The notes under the pieces: model-generated | Databases searched by the model: none | Told to the model about the DNA's origin: nothing | What the model saw: the letters and a program-made list of their open reading frames with translations, nothing else | In this document: in pieces, positions 8,579 through 17,104 of the stretch | How positions within the stretch are numbered: the first letter of the stretch is position 1 | How the letters are laid out: each line of letters starts with the position of its first letter | Position numbers and translations under genes: made by a program | Assembly: GCF_004054105.1 (NCBI RefSeq) | Contig: NZ_SBLC01000008.1 | Location: forward strand, 1-64,000 | DNA: 64,000 nucleotides | Source: Falsigemmobacter intermedius | GTDB taxonomy: Bacteria; Pseudomonadota; Alphaproteobacteria; Rhodobacterales; Rhodobacteraceae | Direction of reading: 5' to 3'

Positions 8579-9439
8579 ATGTCTGCCCCGCGCATCTCAT
8601 TTGAGTTTTTCCCGCCGCGCTCGCTCGATGCGTCGTTCCGGCTGTGGGAGACCATGAAGATGCTCGCACCGCTGAAGCCGGGCTTCGTCTCGGTGACCTA
8701 TGGCGCGGGCGGCACCACCCGCCAGCTGACCCATGAAGCGGTCAAGGCCATCGGCACCCATTTCGGCGTTGATGTGGCGGCCCATCTCACCTGCGTCGAT
8801 GCAACGCGCGAAGAAACCCTCGCCATCGCAAACTCTTACGCAGAGGCCGGTGTGAACCAGATCGTGGCGCTGCGCGGCGATCCCCCGAAGGGCGCCGAGC
8901 GCTTCACCGCTCATCCCGAAGGCTTTGCCGATTCGGTCGAACTCATCGAGGCCCTGGCCGCGACCGGGAAATTCAACCTGCGCGTCGGGGCCTATCCGGA
9001 GCCGCATCCGGAAGCCGCCGACGATCTGGCCGATGTCCGCTGGCTGAAACGCAAGTTTGAAGCCGGTGCCGACAGCGCCATCACCCAGTTCTTCTTTGAA
9101 GCCGAGACCTTCCTGCGCTTCCGCGACAAATGCGCAAAAGAAGGCATCACCAAGCTCATCATCCCCGGCATCCTGCCGATTGAGAATTGGGAAGGCACCA
9201 AACGCTTCGCCGCGCGCTGCGCCGCCCAGGTCCCCGCCCATCTCGATGAAGCCTTCACCAAAGCCAATGCCGAGGGTCGTGAGGCTGAGCTTTCAGTGCA
9301 GGTCTGCGCCGATCTCTGCCGCCGACTGATGGCCGAAGGGGTTGAAGACTTCCAGTTCTACACCCTGAACCGCCCCCATCTGACCCTTGCGGTCTGCGCC
9401 GAGTTTGGCATCCACCCCGAGGGTCAGGCTGCCGCCTGA
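8579..9439 (+). CDS. metF: 5,10-methylenetetrahydrofolate reductase
   Basis: An FAD-dependent TIM barrel that reduces methylene-THF to methyl-THF, the methyl donor for methionine synthase. Seen are the S-F-E-F-F-P-P motif at the N-terminus, the V-S-V-T-Y-G-A-G-G-T-T-R block, A-L-R-G-D-P-P and I-T-Q-F-F-F-E. The frame opens at 8471, but those 36 extra residues lie in the operator region; AAGGAG sits just before the Met at 8579, giving 286 aa. It is divergent from metR and followed by a strong hairpin. Confidence 0.94.
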   Translation: MSAPRISFEFFPPRSLDASFRLWETMKMLAPLKPGFVSVTYGAGGTTRQLTHEAVKAIGTHFGVDVAAHLTCVDATREETLAIANSYAEAGVNQIVALRGDPPKGAERFTAHPEGFADSVELIEALAATGKFNLRVGAYPEPHPEAADDLADVRWLKRKFEAGADSAITQFFFEAETFLRFRDKCAKEGITKLIIPGILPIENWEGTKRFAARCAAQVPAHLDEAFTKANAEGREAELSVQVCADLCRRLMAEGVEDFQFYTLNRPHLTLAVCAEFGIHPEGQAAA

Positions 9440-9456
9440 AGCGGCCTGAAACGATT

Positions 9457-9484
9457 AAAGCCGCGCCCCGGGGCGCGGCTTTTT
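9457..9484. terminator. Terminator metF / rhomboid gene
   Basis: A 13-bp GC-rich perfect stem (AAAGCCGCGCCCC with its complement) is followed by a T-run on the plus strand. It separates metF from the convergent rhomboid gene and can serve both. Confidence 0.85.
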
Positions 9485-10281
9485 CAGTTCCGCCGCACCA
9501 CTTTCGGGATGCGCGAGGGGCTGAGCACATAACCCGCTTCCGGATGGGGCGGGTGACCGTCAAACCGGCTCCAGAAGCGTGGTCCGCCCTGGCGCAGGAA
9601 GAAGGGCATGGCCAGCGCCAGCCCGGCGATGAAGCCGCCCGCATGGGCCCAATAGGCCACCATATCCCCACCCTCCGGATCGTCCGGCGTGGTCACGCCC
9701 AGCACCTGCAGGCCGAACCAGGCCATGAGCACGATCCAGGCCGGAATGGTGAAGACCCTGAAAAAGATAATGAAAATCAGCAGGACATCCACTTTTGCCC
9801 TTGGGTAGAGCAAAAGATAGCCCCCCAGCACCCCGGCAATCGAGCCGGAAGCCCCGACCATGGGGATCTCGCTCAGCGGATGGGCCAGATATTCCGCAAA
9901 AGCCGCCGCCGCGCCGCAGATCAGATAGAAACACAGATATTTCAGCGGCCCGAAGGCGTCTTCGAGATTGTCCCCGAAGATCCACAAAAAGAGCATATTC
10001 CCCAGAAGATGCATCCAGCCCGCATGCAGAAACTGCGAGGTCAGAAAGCCATGCAGCATCTCGCCCTCAGAGACAAAGGCCGGAACCATGCCGCCGATGT
10101 AGAAGAGAAAGCCGGTCAGCTCGTCGCTGCTCAGCTTTTCCCCCGCGACCGCCTCACCGGTGCCAAGAAGCACCTCCGGCATGACCCAGGTCAGCAGAAA
10201 GACAATGAAATTCAGCGCAATCAGCACCCTGGTGATCCAGGGTGTGCGGCCGGAGGGATTGTGATCACGGATCGGAAACAT
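9484..10281 (-). CDS. Rhomboid family intramembrane serine protease
   Basis: The 265-residue polytopic membrane protein has about six hydrophobic segments. The catalytic serine is in G-A-S-G-S-I-A-G-V and the catalytic histidine in Y-W-A-H-A-G-G-F-I-A-G in the last core helix. The H-L-L-G-N-M-L-F-L-W-I-F-G-D-N block is the usual second-helix signature. These proteases cut substrates within the lipid bilayer. The gene stands alone between the metF terminator and putA; nothing points to a substrate. Confidence 0.9.
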   Translation of the reverse strand: MFPIRDHNPSGRTPWITRVLIALNFIVFLLTWVMPEVLLGTGEAVAGEKLSSDELTGFLFYIGGMVPAFVSEGEMLHGFLTSQFLHAGWMHLLGNMLFLWIFGDNLEDAFGPLKYLCFYLICGAAAAFAEYLAHPLSEIPMVGASGSIAGVLGGYLLLYPRAKVDVLLIFIIFFRVFTIPAWIVLMAWFGLQVLGVTTPDDPEGGDMVAYWAHAGGFIAGLALAMPFFLRQGGPRFWSRFDGHPPHPEAGYVLSPSRIPKVVRRN

Positions 10282-10333
10282 AGGCGCGAGGCTGCACCCT
10301 GCGCCTGTGCCGCGTCAAGCGCGAAGCCTGGCC

Positions 10334-13300
10334 TCAGGCACCTGCCTCTGCAAGCAGCTGCGCATTGCCGCCCGAAGCGGTGGTATCAATGCAGATATGC
10401 CGCTCAGAGAGCACCCATGAGGCATCGGGCCGCCCGGTGATCAGCGGCACAATTGCCCCTTCCCGCGCCGCCAGCGCCTGTTGCAGCGGCGCGGTGTTAC
10501 CGCCGTAACTGACGACCGCCGCAAGGCCGCTCACACGGCTCAGAACCTCAGGCGCGACAGGTCCGGTGGCACGCAGCGCCACACCGCCAGCCGCCTCAAC
10601 CGCGCGGGCCTGATCTTCCACCGCCTCACGCCCCGGCCCGAGGCATAGCACCGGACCGCGTGCAAAAGCGCTCAACCGGTTCGATTCGCCCGTCGGCCCC
10701 GGCAGATCATGCACCCGCAAAGCGCCCTGCGGCACCTGCATCTGCGCCAGCGCGCCTTGCGGATCAAAGGGCGCTTCCCCGCCCCACGCGCCCGCAATCC
10801 CCGGCGCATCCTGCACAAAGCGGCTGAGATACATCGGCCCGCCCGCTTTCGGGCCCGTGCCGGAAAGCCCTTCGCCCCCAAAGGGCTGGCTGCCGACCAC
10901 CGCACCGATCTGGTTGCGGTTGACGTAGATGTTCCCGGCCTTCACCCGCTCGGTGATGGTCTGAACGCGGTCGTCGATGCGGCTGTGCAGACCAAAGGTC
11001 AGCCCATAGCCGGTGGCATTGATCTCATCGACCACGCGGTCGAGATCGCGGGCTTTGAAGGTGACGACATGCAGCACGGGGCCGAAAATCTCGCGCGTCA
11101 TCTCTGCGATCGAGCGGATGCGGATCACCACCGGTGCCAGATGCCAGCCGGTGCCGGGGGCCTGGCCCTCAAAGACCACCCTGCCCGCTTTACGCGCCTC
11201 AGCCACATACTCAGAAATGCTGCGCCAGGCGGCTTCATCGATCAGCGGCCCGATGTCGGTCGAAAGCTGCCAGGGATCGCCGAGTGTCAGTTCCGCCATC
11301 GCCCCTTTCAGCATCTCAAGCACATGGGGGGCGATATCTTCCTGCAGATAAAGGCAGCGCAGCGCCGAGCAGCGCTGGCCTGCCGACTGGAAGGCCGAGG
11401 CGATGATATCGCGCACCGCCTGTTCCGGCAGCGCCGTGCTGTCAACGATCATCGCATTGAGCCCGCCCGTCTCGGCGATCAGCACCGCCTCAGGCGCGTG
11501 AAGGCTGAGGCTTTGGCGAATGCCCAGCGCCGTGGCGGTGGAGCCGGTAAATGCCACGCCGTTCACACGCGGATCAGCGGTCAGCGCCGCGCCCACGCTG
11601 CGGCCGTCACCGGGCAGGAATTGCAGCGCCGCGCGTGGAACACCGGCCTCATGCAAAAGCGTAACCGCCAGATGCGCAATCAGCGGGGTCTGACCGGCCG
11701 GTTTGGCCAGCGCGGCGTTGCCTGCGGCCAGCGCCGCTGCGACCTGGCCCGTGAAAATCGCCAGCGGGAAGTTCCAGGGGCTGATGCAGGCGAAGATTCC
11801 CCGCGCCGGGGCCTGAAGGGCCGGGGCCTCTCCGGCGTAATAGCGCAGGAAATCCACCGCTTCGCGCAGTTCAGAGATGGCGTCTCCCAGGGTTTTTCCG
11901 GCCTCACGCGCCAGCAGCGCAAGGATCTCCCCCTCACGGGCTTCCAGAAGATCAGCCGCGCGGTTCAGAACCGCAGCGCGGACCTCTGCGGGGGCATCCC
12001 AAGGCGTTGCTGCGTCAAAGGCGGCGGCCACATCGGCGGCAGAGGCATTGCAGACGAGACCCGCCACCGCTTTGCTGCTGCGGGCGAATGCGGGGGAGAG
12101 CACCTCCTGGGGTGTGTCTCCGGCGTCCCCTTCAACGGCGAGCAGCGGGGCCGCCTGGTAAAGACCATCGGCATGGGGGAGGCGGGCGCCCTCAATCTGC
12201 GCGAGATCGCGGGCATCGCTCAGATCGCGGCCGCGCGAGTTGCGACGGCTGCCGAAGAGATCCCCCGGCGGGGTGAGTTTCGGGTTCGGGCTGCAGTGCC
12301 TGGCCTCAAGCGCGGTCAGCGGACAGCCGGCAACCACTTCGGCGGGCACGGCCTCATCGACGATCTGATTGACGAAGCTGGAGTTTGCGCCGTTTTCCAG
12401 CAGGCGGCGCACCAGATAGGCCAGCAGATCGCGATGGGCACCGACGGGGGCATAGATGCGGCACATGGTGCCCTCATCTTCCTGCACGATATCGTGGAGA
12501 CGCTCTCCCATGCCGTGCAGGCGCTGGAACTCATATTGCGTCGCCCTGATCCCCGCGCCTTTCGCCAGATCAAGGATCGCGGCGACGGTATGGGCGTTAT
12601 GGCCCGCGAACTGCGGATAGATCCGGTCGGTCATTCCCAGAAGTTTGCGGGCATTGGCGATGTAAGAGACATCGGTCGCTTCCTTCCGGGTAAAGACCGG
12701 GAAGCTTTCCAGACCCAGAACCTGAGCGCGTTTCACCTCGGCGTCCCAATAGGCACCTTTGACCAGCCGCAGCATGATGCGCCGCCCGCTGCGGCCCGCC
12801 AGATCATAGAGATGGTCGATCACCGCACCGCAGCGGCGGCCATAGGCCTGAACCACCACGCCAAAGCCATCCCAGCCCTGCAGGCCGGGGTCTTTCAGCA
12901 CCTCTTCGATGACCTCAAGCGAGAGCTCCAGCCGGTCGGCCTCTTCGGCGTCGATATTGAGCCCCATGCCGCCGGCTTTGGCCAGGCCGCAGAGCGCGCG
13001 GACGCGGGGGACCAGCTCGGCCATGACACGGTCGCGCTTTGCCACCTCATAGCGCGGGTGCAGCGCCGAGAGTTTGATGGAGATGCCGGGATTGCGGCAG
13101 ATCTCGTCATGGGGGCAGGCGCGGGCGATGGCGGTGATGGCGCGGGAATAAGACAGGTGATAGCGCCGCGCATCGGCCTCGGTGCGGGCGGCTTCGCCGA
13201 GCATGTCGTAGCTATAGGTGAAGCCCTTTGCCTCGCGGCTTTGCGCGCGTTTCATGGCGGCTTCGATGGTCTCGCCCAGAACGAACTGCCGGCCCATCTC

Positions 13301-13804
13301 CTTCATGGCCTGGCCCACGGCGCGGCGGATCACCGGCTCGCCCAGACGGCGGAGAGCGGCGCGCAGACGGCCCGCCATGCCGGGCGCGCCGTCTTCCAGC
13401 ACGCGCCCCGTCAGCAAAAGTGCCCAGGTCGAGGCATTCACCAGGCTGGAGGCGGATTTGCCCAAATGACGTCCCCAGTCTGAGGGGGCGATTTTATCCT
13501 CGATCAGCGCATCCATGGTGGCGGAATCGGGCACCCGCAAAAGCGCCTCAGCCAGACACATCAGCGCGATCCCCTCATCGGTAGAGAGGCCGTATTCGGC
13601 AAGGAAGACCTCCATCAGCCCGGGTCTTGCGCTTTGGCGGATGCGGGTCACGAGATCGGCTGCGGCCGCGCTGATGCGGGCGCGGTCCGCGGGGCTGAGT
13701 GCGGCCTCACGCAGCAGGTTTTGCAGCAGGAGGGTCTCATCGCGCAAAGCATGGCGCGAGATGATCTCAAGAGGCGAGGGCTGTGCGGGGGAGAGATCGG
13801 ACAT
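10334..13804 (-). CDS. putA: Bifunctional proline dehydrogenase / glutamate-semialdehyde dehydrogenase
   Basis: Oxidises proline to glutamate in two steps with substrate channelling, passing electrons to the quinone pool. The N-terminal third to half carries the FAD-dependent PRODH barrel (L-R-L-V-K-G-A-Y-W-D-x-E; A-G-H-N-A-H-T). The centre is an aldehyde dehydrogenase with P-W-N-F-P-L, E-T-G-G-L-N and the catalytic cysteine in Q-S-A-G-Q-R-C-S. About 150 further residues form the C-terminal domain found in long PutAs. At 1156 residues with no N-terminal ribbon-helix-helix, it should not act as its own repressor. That fits the divergent Lrp-type gene putR. Confidence 0.95.
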   Translation of the reverse strand: MSDLSPAQPSPLEIISRHALRDETLLLQNLLREAALSPADRARISAAAADLVTRIRQSARPGLMEVFLAEYGLSTDEGIALMCLAEALLRVPDSATMDALIEDKIAPSDWGRHLGKSASSLVNASTWALLLTGRVLEDGAPGMAGRLRAALRRLGEPVIRRAVGQAMKEMGRQFVLGETIEAAMKRAQSREAKGFTYSYDMLGEAARTEADARRYHLSYSRAITAIARACPHDEICRNPGISIKLSALHPRYEVAKRDRVMAELVPRVRALCGLAKAGGMGLNIDAEEADRLELSLEVIEEVLKDPGLQGWDGFGVVVQAYGRRCGAVIDHLYDLAGRSGRRIMLRLVKGAYWDAEVKRAQVLGLESFPVFTRKEATDVSYIANARKLLGMTDRIYPQFAGHNAHTVAAILDLAKGAGIRATQYEFQRLHGMGERLHDIVQEDEGTMCRIYAPVGAHRDLLAYLVRRLLENGANSSFVNQIVDEAVPAEVVAGCPLTALEARHCSPNPKLTPPGDLFGSRRNSRGRDLSDARDLAQIEGARLPHADGLYQAAPLLAVEGDAGDTPQEVLSPAFARSSKAVAGLVCNASAADVAAAFDAATPWDAPAEVRAAVLNRAADLLEAREGEILALLAREAGKTLGDAISELREAVDFLRYYAGEAPALQAPARGIFACISPWNFPLAIFTGQVAAALAAGNAALAKPAGQTPLIAHLAVTLLHEAGVPRAALQFLPGDGRSVGAALTADPRVNGVAFTGSTATALGIRQSLSLHAPEAVLIAETGGLNAMIVDSTALPEQAVRDIIASAFQSAGQRCSALRCLYLQEDIAPHVLEMLKGAMAELTLGDPWQLSTDIGPLIDEAAWRSISEYVAEARKAGRVVFEGQAPGTGWHLAPVVIRIRSIAEMTREIFGPVLHVVTFKARDLDRVVDEINATGYGLTFGLHSRIDDRVQTITERVKAGNIYVNRNQIGAVVGSQPFGGEGLSGTGPKAGGPMYLSRFVQDAPGIAGAWGGEAPFDPQGALAQMQVPQGALRVHDLPGPTGESNRLSAFARGPVLCLGPGREAVEDQARAVEAAGGVALRATGPVAPEVLSRVSGLAAVVSYGGNTAPLQQALAAREGAIVPLITGRPDASWVLSERHICIDTTASGGNAQLLAEAGA

Positions 13805-13894
13805 GGAGAACCTGCGATATGGGCTGGCCGGGAACCGGTTTGCCGCAGTATACCGCGAAACTGGCGGTCATTTGGCCCGAAGATGAAGAGATGG

Positions 13895-13909
13895 CAGGCA
13901 GATTGCCTG
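13895..13909. promoter_or_regulatory. Palindrome in the putA-putR gap, possible PutR operator
   Basis: A perfect inverted repeat CAGGCA-GAT-TGCCTG lies 17 bases before the putR start, in the 122-bp gap between divergent putA and putR. Lrp-family regulators bind imperfect palindromes of about 15 bp, so this is a reasonable operator candidate. No binding evidence exists in the sequence itself. Confidence 0.4.
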
Positions 13910-13926
13910 AAGATCGGGGATTTGCG

Positions 13927-14391
13927 ATGCGATTGGAATGGCGCGATCTGGATCGCTATGATCTGGCGATCCTGGAGGTTCTGGGCAGTGAGGGGCGCAT
14001 CGCGGTCACGGAACTGGCGCGGAGGATCGGCCTGTCGAAAAGTCCGGTTCAGGCGCGGCTGAAGCGGCTTGAGGACGGCGGTATCATTCGCGGCTACCGC
14101 GCCACGCTCGATCCGATCGGCATGGGGCGGGCGCATGTGGCCTTTGTGGAGGTGCGGCTGTCAGACACCCGCGAGGCGGCTTTGCAGGCCTTTAACCGCG
14201 CGGTGCGCGGCGTGGCGGAGATTGAGGAATGCCATATGATCGCCTCGCGCTTCGACTATCTGCTGAAGGTGCGCACGGAAGATATTCAGGCCTATCGGCG
14301 GATTTTGGGGGAAAAGATCTCGGCCCTGCCGCATGTTGCCTCCACCTCGACCTATGTGGCGATGGAGGCGGTGAAGGAGGCGGGGGTGTGA
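13927..14391 (+). CDS. putR: Lrp/AsnC family regulator of proline catabolism
   Basis: A 154-residue Lrp/AsnC protein: N-terminal helix-turn-helix (L-D-R-Y-D-L-A-I-L; I-G-L-S-K-S-P-V-Q-A-R-L-K-R-L-E) and C-terminal RAM effector domain ending with the typical L-P-x-V-A-S-T-S-T-Y-V-A-M-E. Its position divergent from putA matches alphaproteobacterial PutR, which activates putA when proline is present. The frame extends to 13783, but that would overlap putA; the Met at 13927 has GGGGA at good spacing and gives the family length. Confidence 0.88.
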   Translation: MRLEWRDLDRYDLAILEVLGSEGRIAVTELARRIGLSKSPVQARLKRLEDGGIIRGYRATLDPIGMGRAHVAFVEVRLSDTREAALQAFNRAVRGVAEIEECHMIASRFDYLLKVRTEDIQAYRRILGEKISALPHVASTSTYVAMEAVKEAGV

Positions 14392-14418
14392 AAGCCGGGC
14401 TTTGGGGACTGTGGCAGG

Positions 14419-14466
14419 CCCCGGGGCGCTGCCCCGGACCCCGGAGTATTTTTGAAAAGCCAAAGT
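14419..14466 (+). repeat. Dispersed hairpin-tail repeat, copy 2
   Basis: A stem CCGGGGC-GCT-GCCCCGG is followed by ACC, then CCGGAGTATTTTTGAAAA and GCCAAAG. It lies 27 nt after the putR stop in the same orientation. It is nearly identical to the copy at 43893. Confidence 0.8.
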
Positions 14467-14484
14467 CCTGAAGGGGCTGCGGGT

Positions 14485-14799
14485 TTACGGGCGGGTCAGG
14501 GTAACGGTCTGGCGCAGGCTGCCGCTGGCGCGGTCATAGATGAGGATACGGTCATCACTGGTGGTGATGCCGATCCAGTCAGCCCCTTGGGTGACCGAAA
14601 GGGCGCTGGCGCCTTCGGGGAGCGCGAGGCTTTCGGGTAGCGGCGGTGTCGCAGCTTTCGGGAAACGGGTGACAACCACCGCCACCACCGTTATGACGCC
14701 GAAAATCAGGCTGGCGGTCAGACCGATCACCAGCCACTGCAAGATGCGCAGCGGGGCCGGAAGCAGAGCCTGGCTGTCTTTTTCCGGAGGTGCTGCCAT
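14485..14799 (-). CDS. DUF6476 family membrane protein
   Basis: A 104-residue protein with one transmembrane helix (L-Q-W-L-V-I-G-L-T-A-S-L-I-F-G-V-I-T-V) near residues 20-45 and a small C-terminal domain (D-W-I-G-I-T-T-S-D-D-R-I-L-I-Y-D) that looks like a beta-hairpin module facing the periplasm. The family is restricted to Rhodobacterales as far as I know and has no assigned function. I choose the Met at 14799. Its start codon shares a CATG with the start codon of the divergent pseudouridine synthase. The alternative start at 14835 would overlap that gene by 38 bases. Confidence 0.75.
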   Translation of the reverse strand: MAAPPEKDSQALLPAPLRILQWLVIGLTASLIFGVITVVAVVVTRFPKAATPPLPESLALPEGASALSVTQGADWIGITTSDDRILIYDRASGSLRQTVTLTRP

Positions 14800-15847
14800 G
14801 TCCACTGATCCTTTCGGGGAGGTTCTTCGCGTCACTCTGGGCGAAGAGACGCCGTCGCGTCTTGATAAGGCGCTTGCGCTTTATGTGCCAGAGGGTCTGG
14901 GGCTGTCGCGCTCACGGATCGCGAAGCTGGTGGAAGAGGGTGCGGTGCGGCGCGGCGGAGAGGTGCTGATCGCAAAGTCCAAGGTCGCGGAAGGCGAAGA
15001 GATCGAGATCACCCTGAGCGCGCCGGAGGATGTGGAAACGGTCGCAGAGGATATTCCGCTGGAGGTGGTCTATGAGGATGACGATCTGATCGTCATCAAT
15101 AAGCCTGCCGGAATGGTGGTGCATCCGGCAGTCGGCAATCCGTGCGGCACCCTGGTGAATGCGTTGCTGTGGCATTGTGGCGAGAGCCTGCAGGGGATTG
15201 GCGGGGAGAAGCGACCCGGGATCGTGCACCGGATCGACAAAGACACCTCGGGTCTTTTGGTCGCGGCCAAGACCGCTGCTGCCCATCAGGGGCTGGCGGC
15301 GCAGTTTGAGGCGCATACGGTGCACCGTCATTATCTGGCGCTGGTGCACGGGGTTCCTTACGTCGGCGATCCGCGTCTGCGCGGGCTGAACGGGGTGAGC
15401 GTTGAGACCGGGGGTGTGGTGCGCATTGCCACGCAGCTCGACCGCCACCGGGGCGACCGGCAAAAGCAGGCTGTGGTGCCGTCAGGCGGGCGTCATGCGG
15501 TGACGCGGGCGCGGGTGGTGGAGACTTACGGCCAGCCCGCCGGAATTTCGCTGATCGACTGCTGGCTGGAGACCGGGCGGACGCATCAGATCCGCGTGCA
15601 TATGGCCTATGCCGGCCACGGGCTGATCGGCGATCAGACCTATGGCGGGCGGCGCCGGATGTCGGAAAAAGCGCTTGGCGCGGCGGGCGTGGCGGCGGCG
15701 GAAGCCTTTCCGCGGCAGGCGCTTCATGCGGCCACTTTGGGCTTTACCCATCCGATCACCGGGGAGGAGCTGCATTTTGAAAGCCCCCTGCCTCAGGATA
15801 TCTGCGATCTGATCGCCGCTTTCGTGCCGCCTGTTTCAGCGGGCTGA
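14798..15847 (+). CDS. rluD: RluA/RluD family pseudouridine synthase
   Basis: A 349-residue RluA-type enzyme that isomerises uridines in 23S rRNA (RluD targets helix 69). It has an N-terminal S4 RNA-binding domain (R-L-D-K-A-L; S-R-S-R-I-A-K-L-V-E-E-G), then the catalytic domain with the aspartate in H-R-I-D-K-D-T-S-G-L-L-V and the G-R-T-H-Q-I-R-V-H-M motif. The frame is open from 14540, but GGAGG sits 8 bases before the ATG at 14798. An RluC-type site choice cannot be excluded. It precedes rpoH, a common Rhodobacteraceae order. Confidence 0.88.
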   Translation: MSTDPFGEVLRVTLGEETPSRLDKALALYVPEGLGLSRSRIAKLVEEGAVRRGGEVLIAKSKVAEGEEIEITLSAPEDVETVAEDIPLEVVYEDDDLIVINKPAGMVVHPAVGNPCGTLVNALLWHCGESLQGIGGEKRPGIVHRIDKDTSGLLVAAKTAAAHQGLAAQFEAHTVHRHYLALVHGVPYVGDPRLRGLNGVSVETGGVVRIATQLDRHRGDRQKQAVVPSGGRHAVTRARVVETYGQPAGISLIDCWLETGRTHQIRVHMAYAGHGLIGDQTYGGRRRMSEKALGAAGVAAAEAFPRQALHAATLGFTHPITGEELHFESPLPQDICDLIAAFVPPVSAG

Positions 15848-15867
15848 CAATTGCGTGAGATCTTTGA

Positions 15868-15884
15868 CACAACACGCAGTTGTG
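15868..15884. promoter_or_regulatory. Inverted repeat upstream of rpoH
   Basis: A perfect repeat CACAAC-ACGCA-GTTGTG lies in the 219-bp rluD-rpoH gap, about 180 bases before the rpoH start. There is no T-run, so an operator is more likely than a terminator. The rest of the gap shows no reading frame; a TATAAG at about 15908 may be part of a promoter. Confidence 0.35.
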
Positions 15885-16066
15885 CGACGGTTTGCCTTTT
15901 GCGCTGCGTATAAGCTTCGGGACATCCGGGGAAAGGGCCTGCCGCCCTGCCCCTTGAGGAACCTCCCGGCGCTTCATAGGTTAGCGTCAAAAGGCGTCTG
16001 CTGCGGAGTTTCCGGGGCCTTCCCCGGCATGCAGCGGCAGAGATGAACCGAACAGGGATTCGACGA

Positions 16067-16963
16067 ATGGCCAGTTATACCAGTCTTCCGGCCCCCAGCC
16101 CGGAACAGGGGCTGAACCGGTACCTGCAGGAAATCCGCAAGTTCCCCATGCTGGAGCCTGAGGAAGAATATATGCTCGCCAAGCGGTGGGTCGAGGATCA
16201 GGATGCGCAGTCGGCGCATAAGCTGGTGACCTCGCACCTGCGGCTGGCGGCGAAAATCGCTATGGGTTATCGCGGCTACGGGCTGCCCCAGGCGGAAGTC
16301 ATCTCGGAGGCGAATGTCGGCCTGATGCAGGCTGTCAAACGCTTTGACCCCGAGCGCGGCTTCCGGCTGGCGACCTATGCGATGTGGTGGATCCGGGCTT
16401 CGATCCAGGAATATATCCTGCGGTCCTGGAGCCTGGTGAAGCTGGGGACTACCTCGGCGCAAAAGAAGCTCTTCTTCAATCTGCGCAAGGCCAAGTCGCG
16501 CATCGGCGCGCTGGAAGAGGGCGATCTGCGCCCGGAAAACGTGGCGAAAATCGCGGCGGATCTGAATGTTTCAGAAACCGAAGTGATTGATATGAACCGC
16601 CGCCTTTCGGGCTCGGATGCCTCGCTCAATGCCACGGTCGGCAGTGAGGGGGAAGGCACCGCGCAGTGGCAGGACTGGCTGGAAGATGAGGATGCCGATC
16701 AGGCGGGTGATTATGAAGCCCGCGATGAGATGAGCACCCGGATGCAGCTTCTGACCACCGCCATGGAAGCGCTGAATGAACGTGAGCGTGATGTTCTGAC
16801 CCAGCGCCGCCTGGTGGATGAGCCGGTGACGCTTGAGGATCTCTCCGTCCGTTACGGCGTCTCGCGCGAGCGGATCCGCCAGATTGAAGTCCGCGCCTTT
16901 GAAAAGCTGCAGGCGCGCATGACTGAGCTTGCCGCTGAGCGCGGGATGCTGGAAAGCGCCTGA
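16067..16963 (+). CDS. rpoH: RNA polymerase heat-shock sigma factor RpoH
   Basis: A 298-residue sigma-32. Visible are region 2 (A-N-V-G-L-M-Q-A-V-K-R-F-D-P-E-R-G-F-R-L-A-T-Y; W-W-I-R-A-S-I-Q-E-Y-I-L), the RpoH box Q-K-K-L-F-F-N-L-R, and region 4 with the V-S-R-E-R-I-R-Q-I-E helix-turn-helix. The frame starts at 16043, but M-A-S-Y at 16067 matches the usual start of this group. It directs transcription of chaperones and proteases. Many Rhodobacteraceae have two RpoH paralogues; which one this is cannot be told. A strong terminator follows. Confidence 0.95.
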   Translation: MASYTSLPAPSPEQGLNRYLQEIRKFPMLEPEEEYMLAKRWVEDQDAQSAHKLVTSHLRLAAKIAMGYRGYGLPQAEVISEANVGLMQAVKRFDPERGFRLATYAMWWIRASIQEYILRSWSLVKLGTTSAQKKLFFNLRKAKSRIGALEEGDLRPENVAKIAADLNVSETEVIDMNRRLSGSDASLNATVGSEGEGTAQWQDWLEDEDADQAGDYEARDEMSTRMQLLTTAMEALNERERDVLTQRRLVDEPVTLEDLSVRYGVSRERIRQIEVRAFEKLQARMTELAAERGMLESA

Positions 16964-16980
16964 GGCTGAGTGCTGAAACA

Positions 16981-17010
16981 AAGGCCGCGCAGGTTCTGCG
17001 CGGCCTTTTT
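16981..17010 (+). terminator. rpoH terminator
   Basis: A 12-bp stem (AAGGCCGCGCAG/CTGCGCGGCCTT) with a GTT loop is followed by a T-run ending 17 nt-47 nt downstream of the rpoH stop. Confidence 0.9.
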
Positions 17011-17104
17011 CTGTCGGGCCTCTGCCACGACATGCCCGAAACTCTGCCGTGGTTTTGCCCAGGTCCGCAGGCAGACTCCCCGCAGGCAGCAGTGGGGCCC
17101 TTTT

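Noticed and set aside
10709-13483. Plus-strand frame of 924 codons
   Set aside because: Exact antisense of putA; open because of high GC third positions. No domain and a His/Gln/Arg-rich shadow composition.
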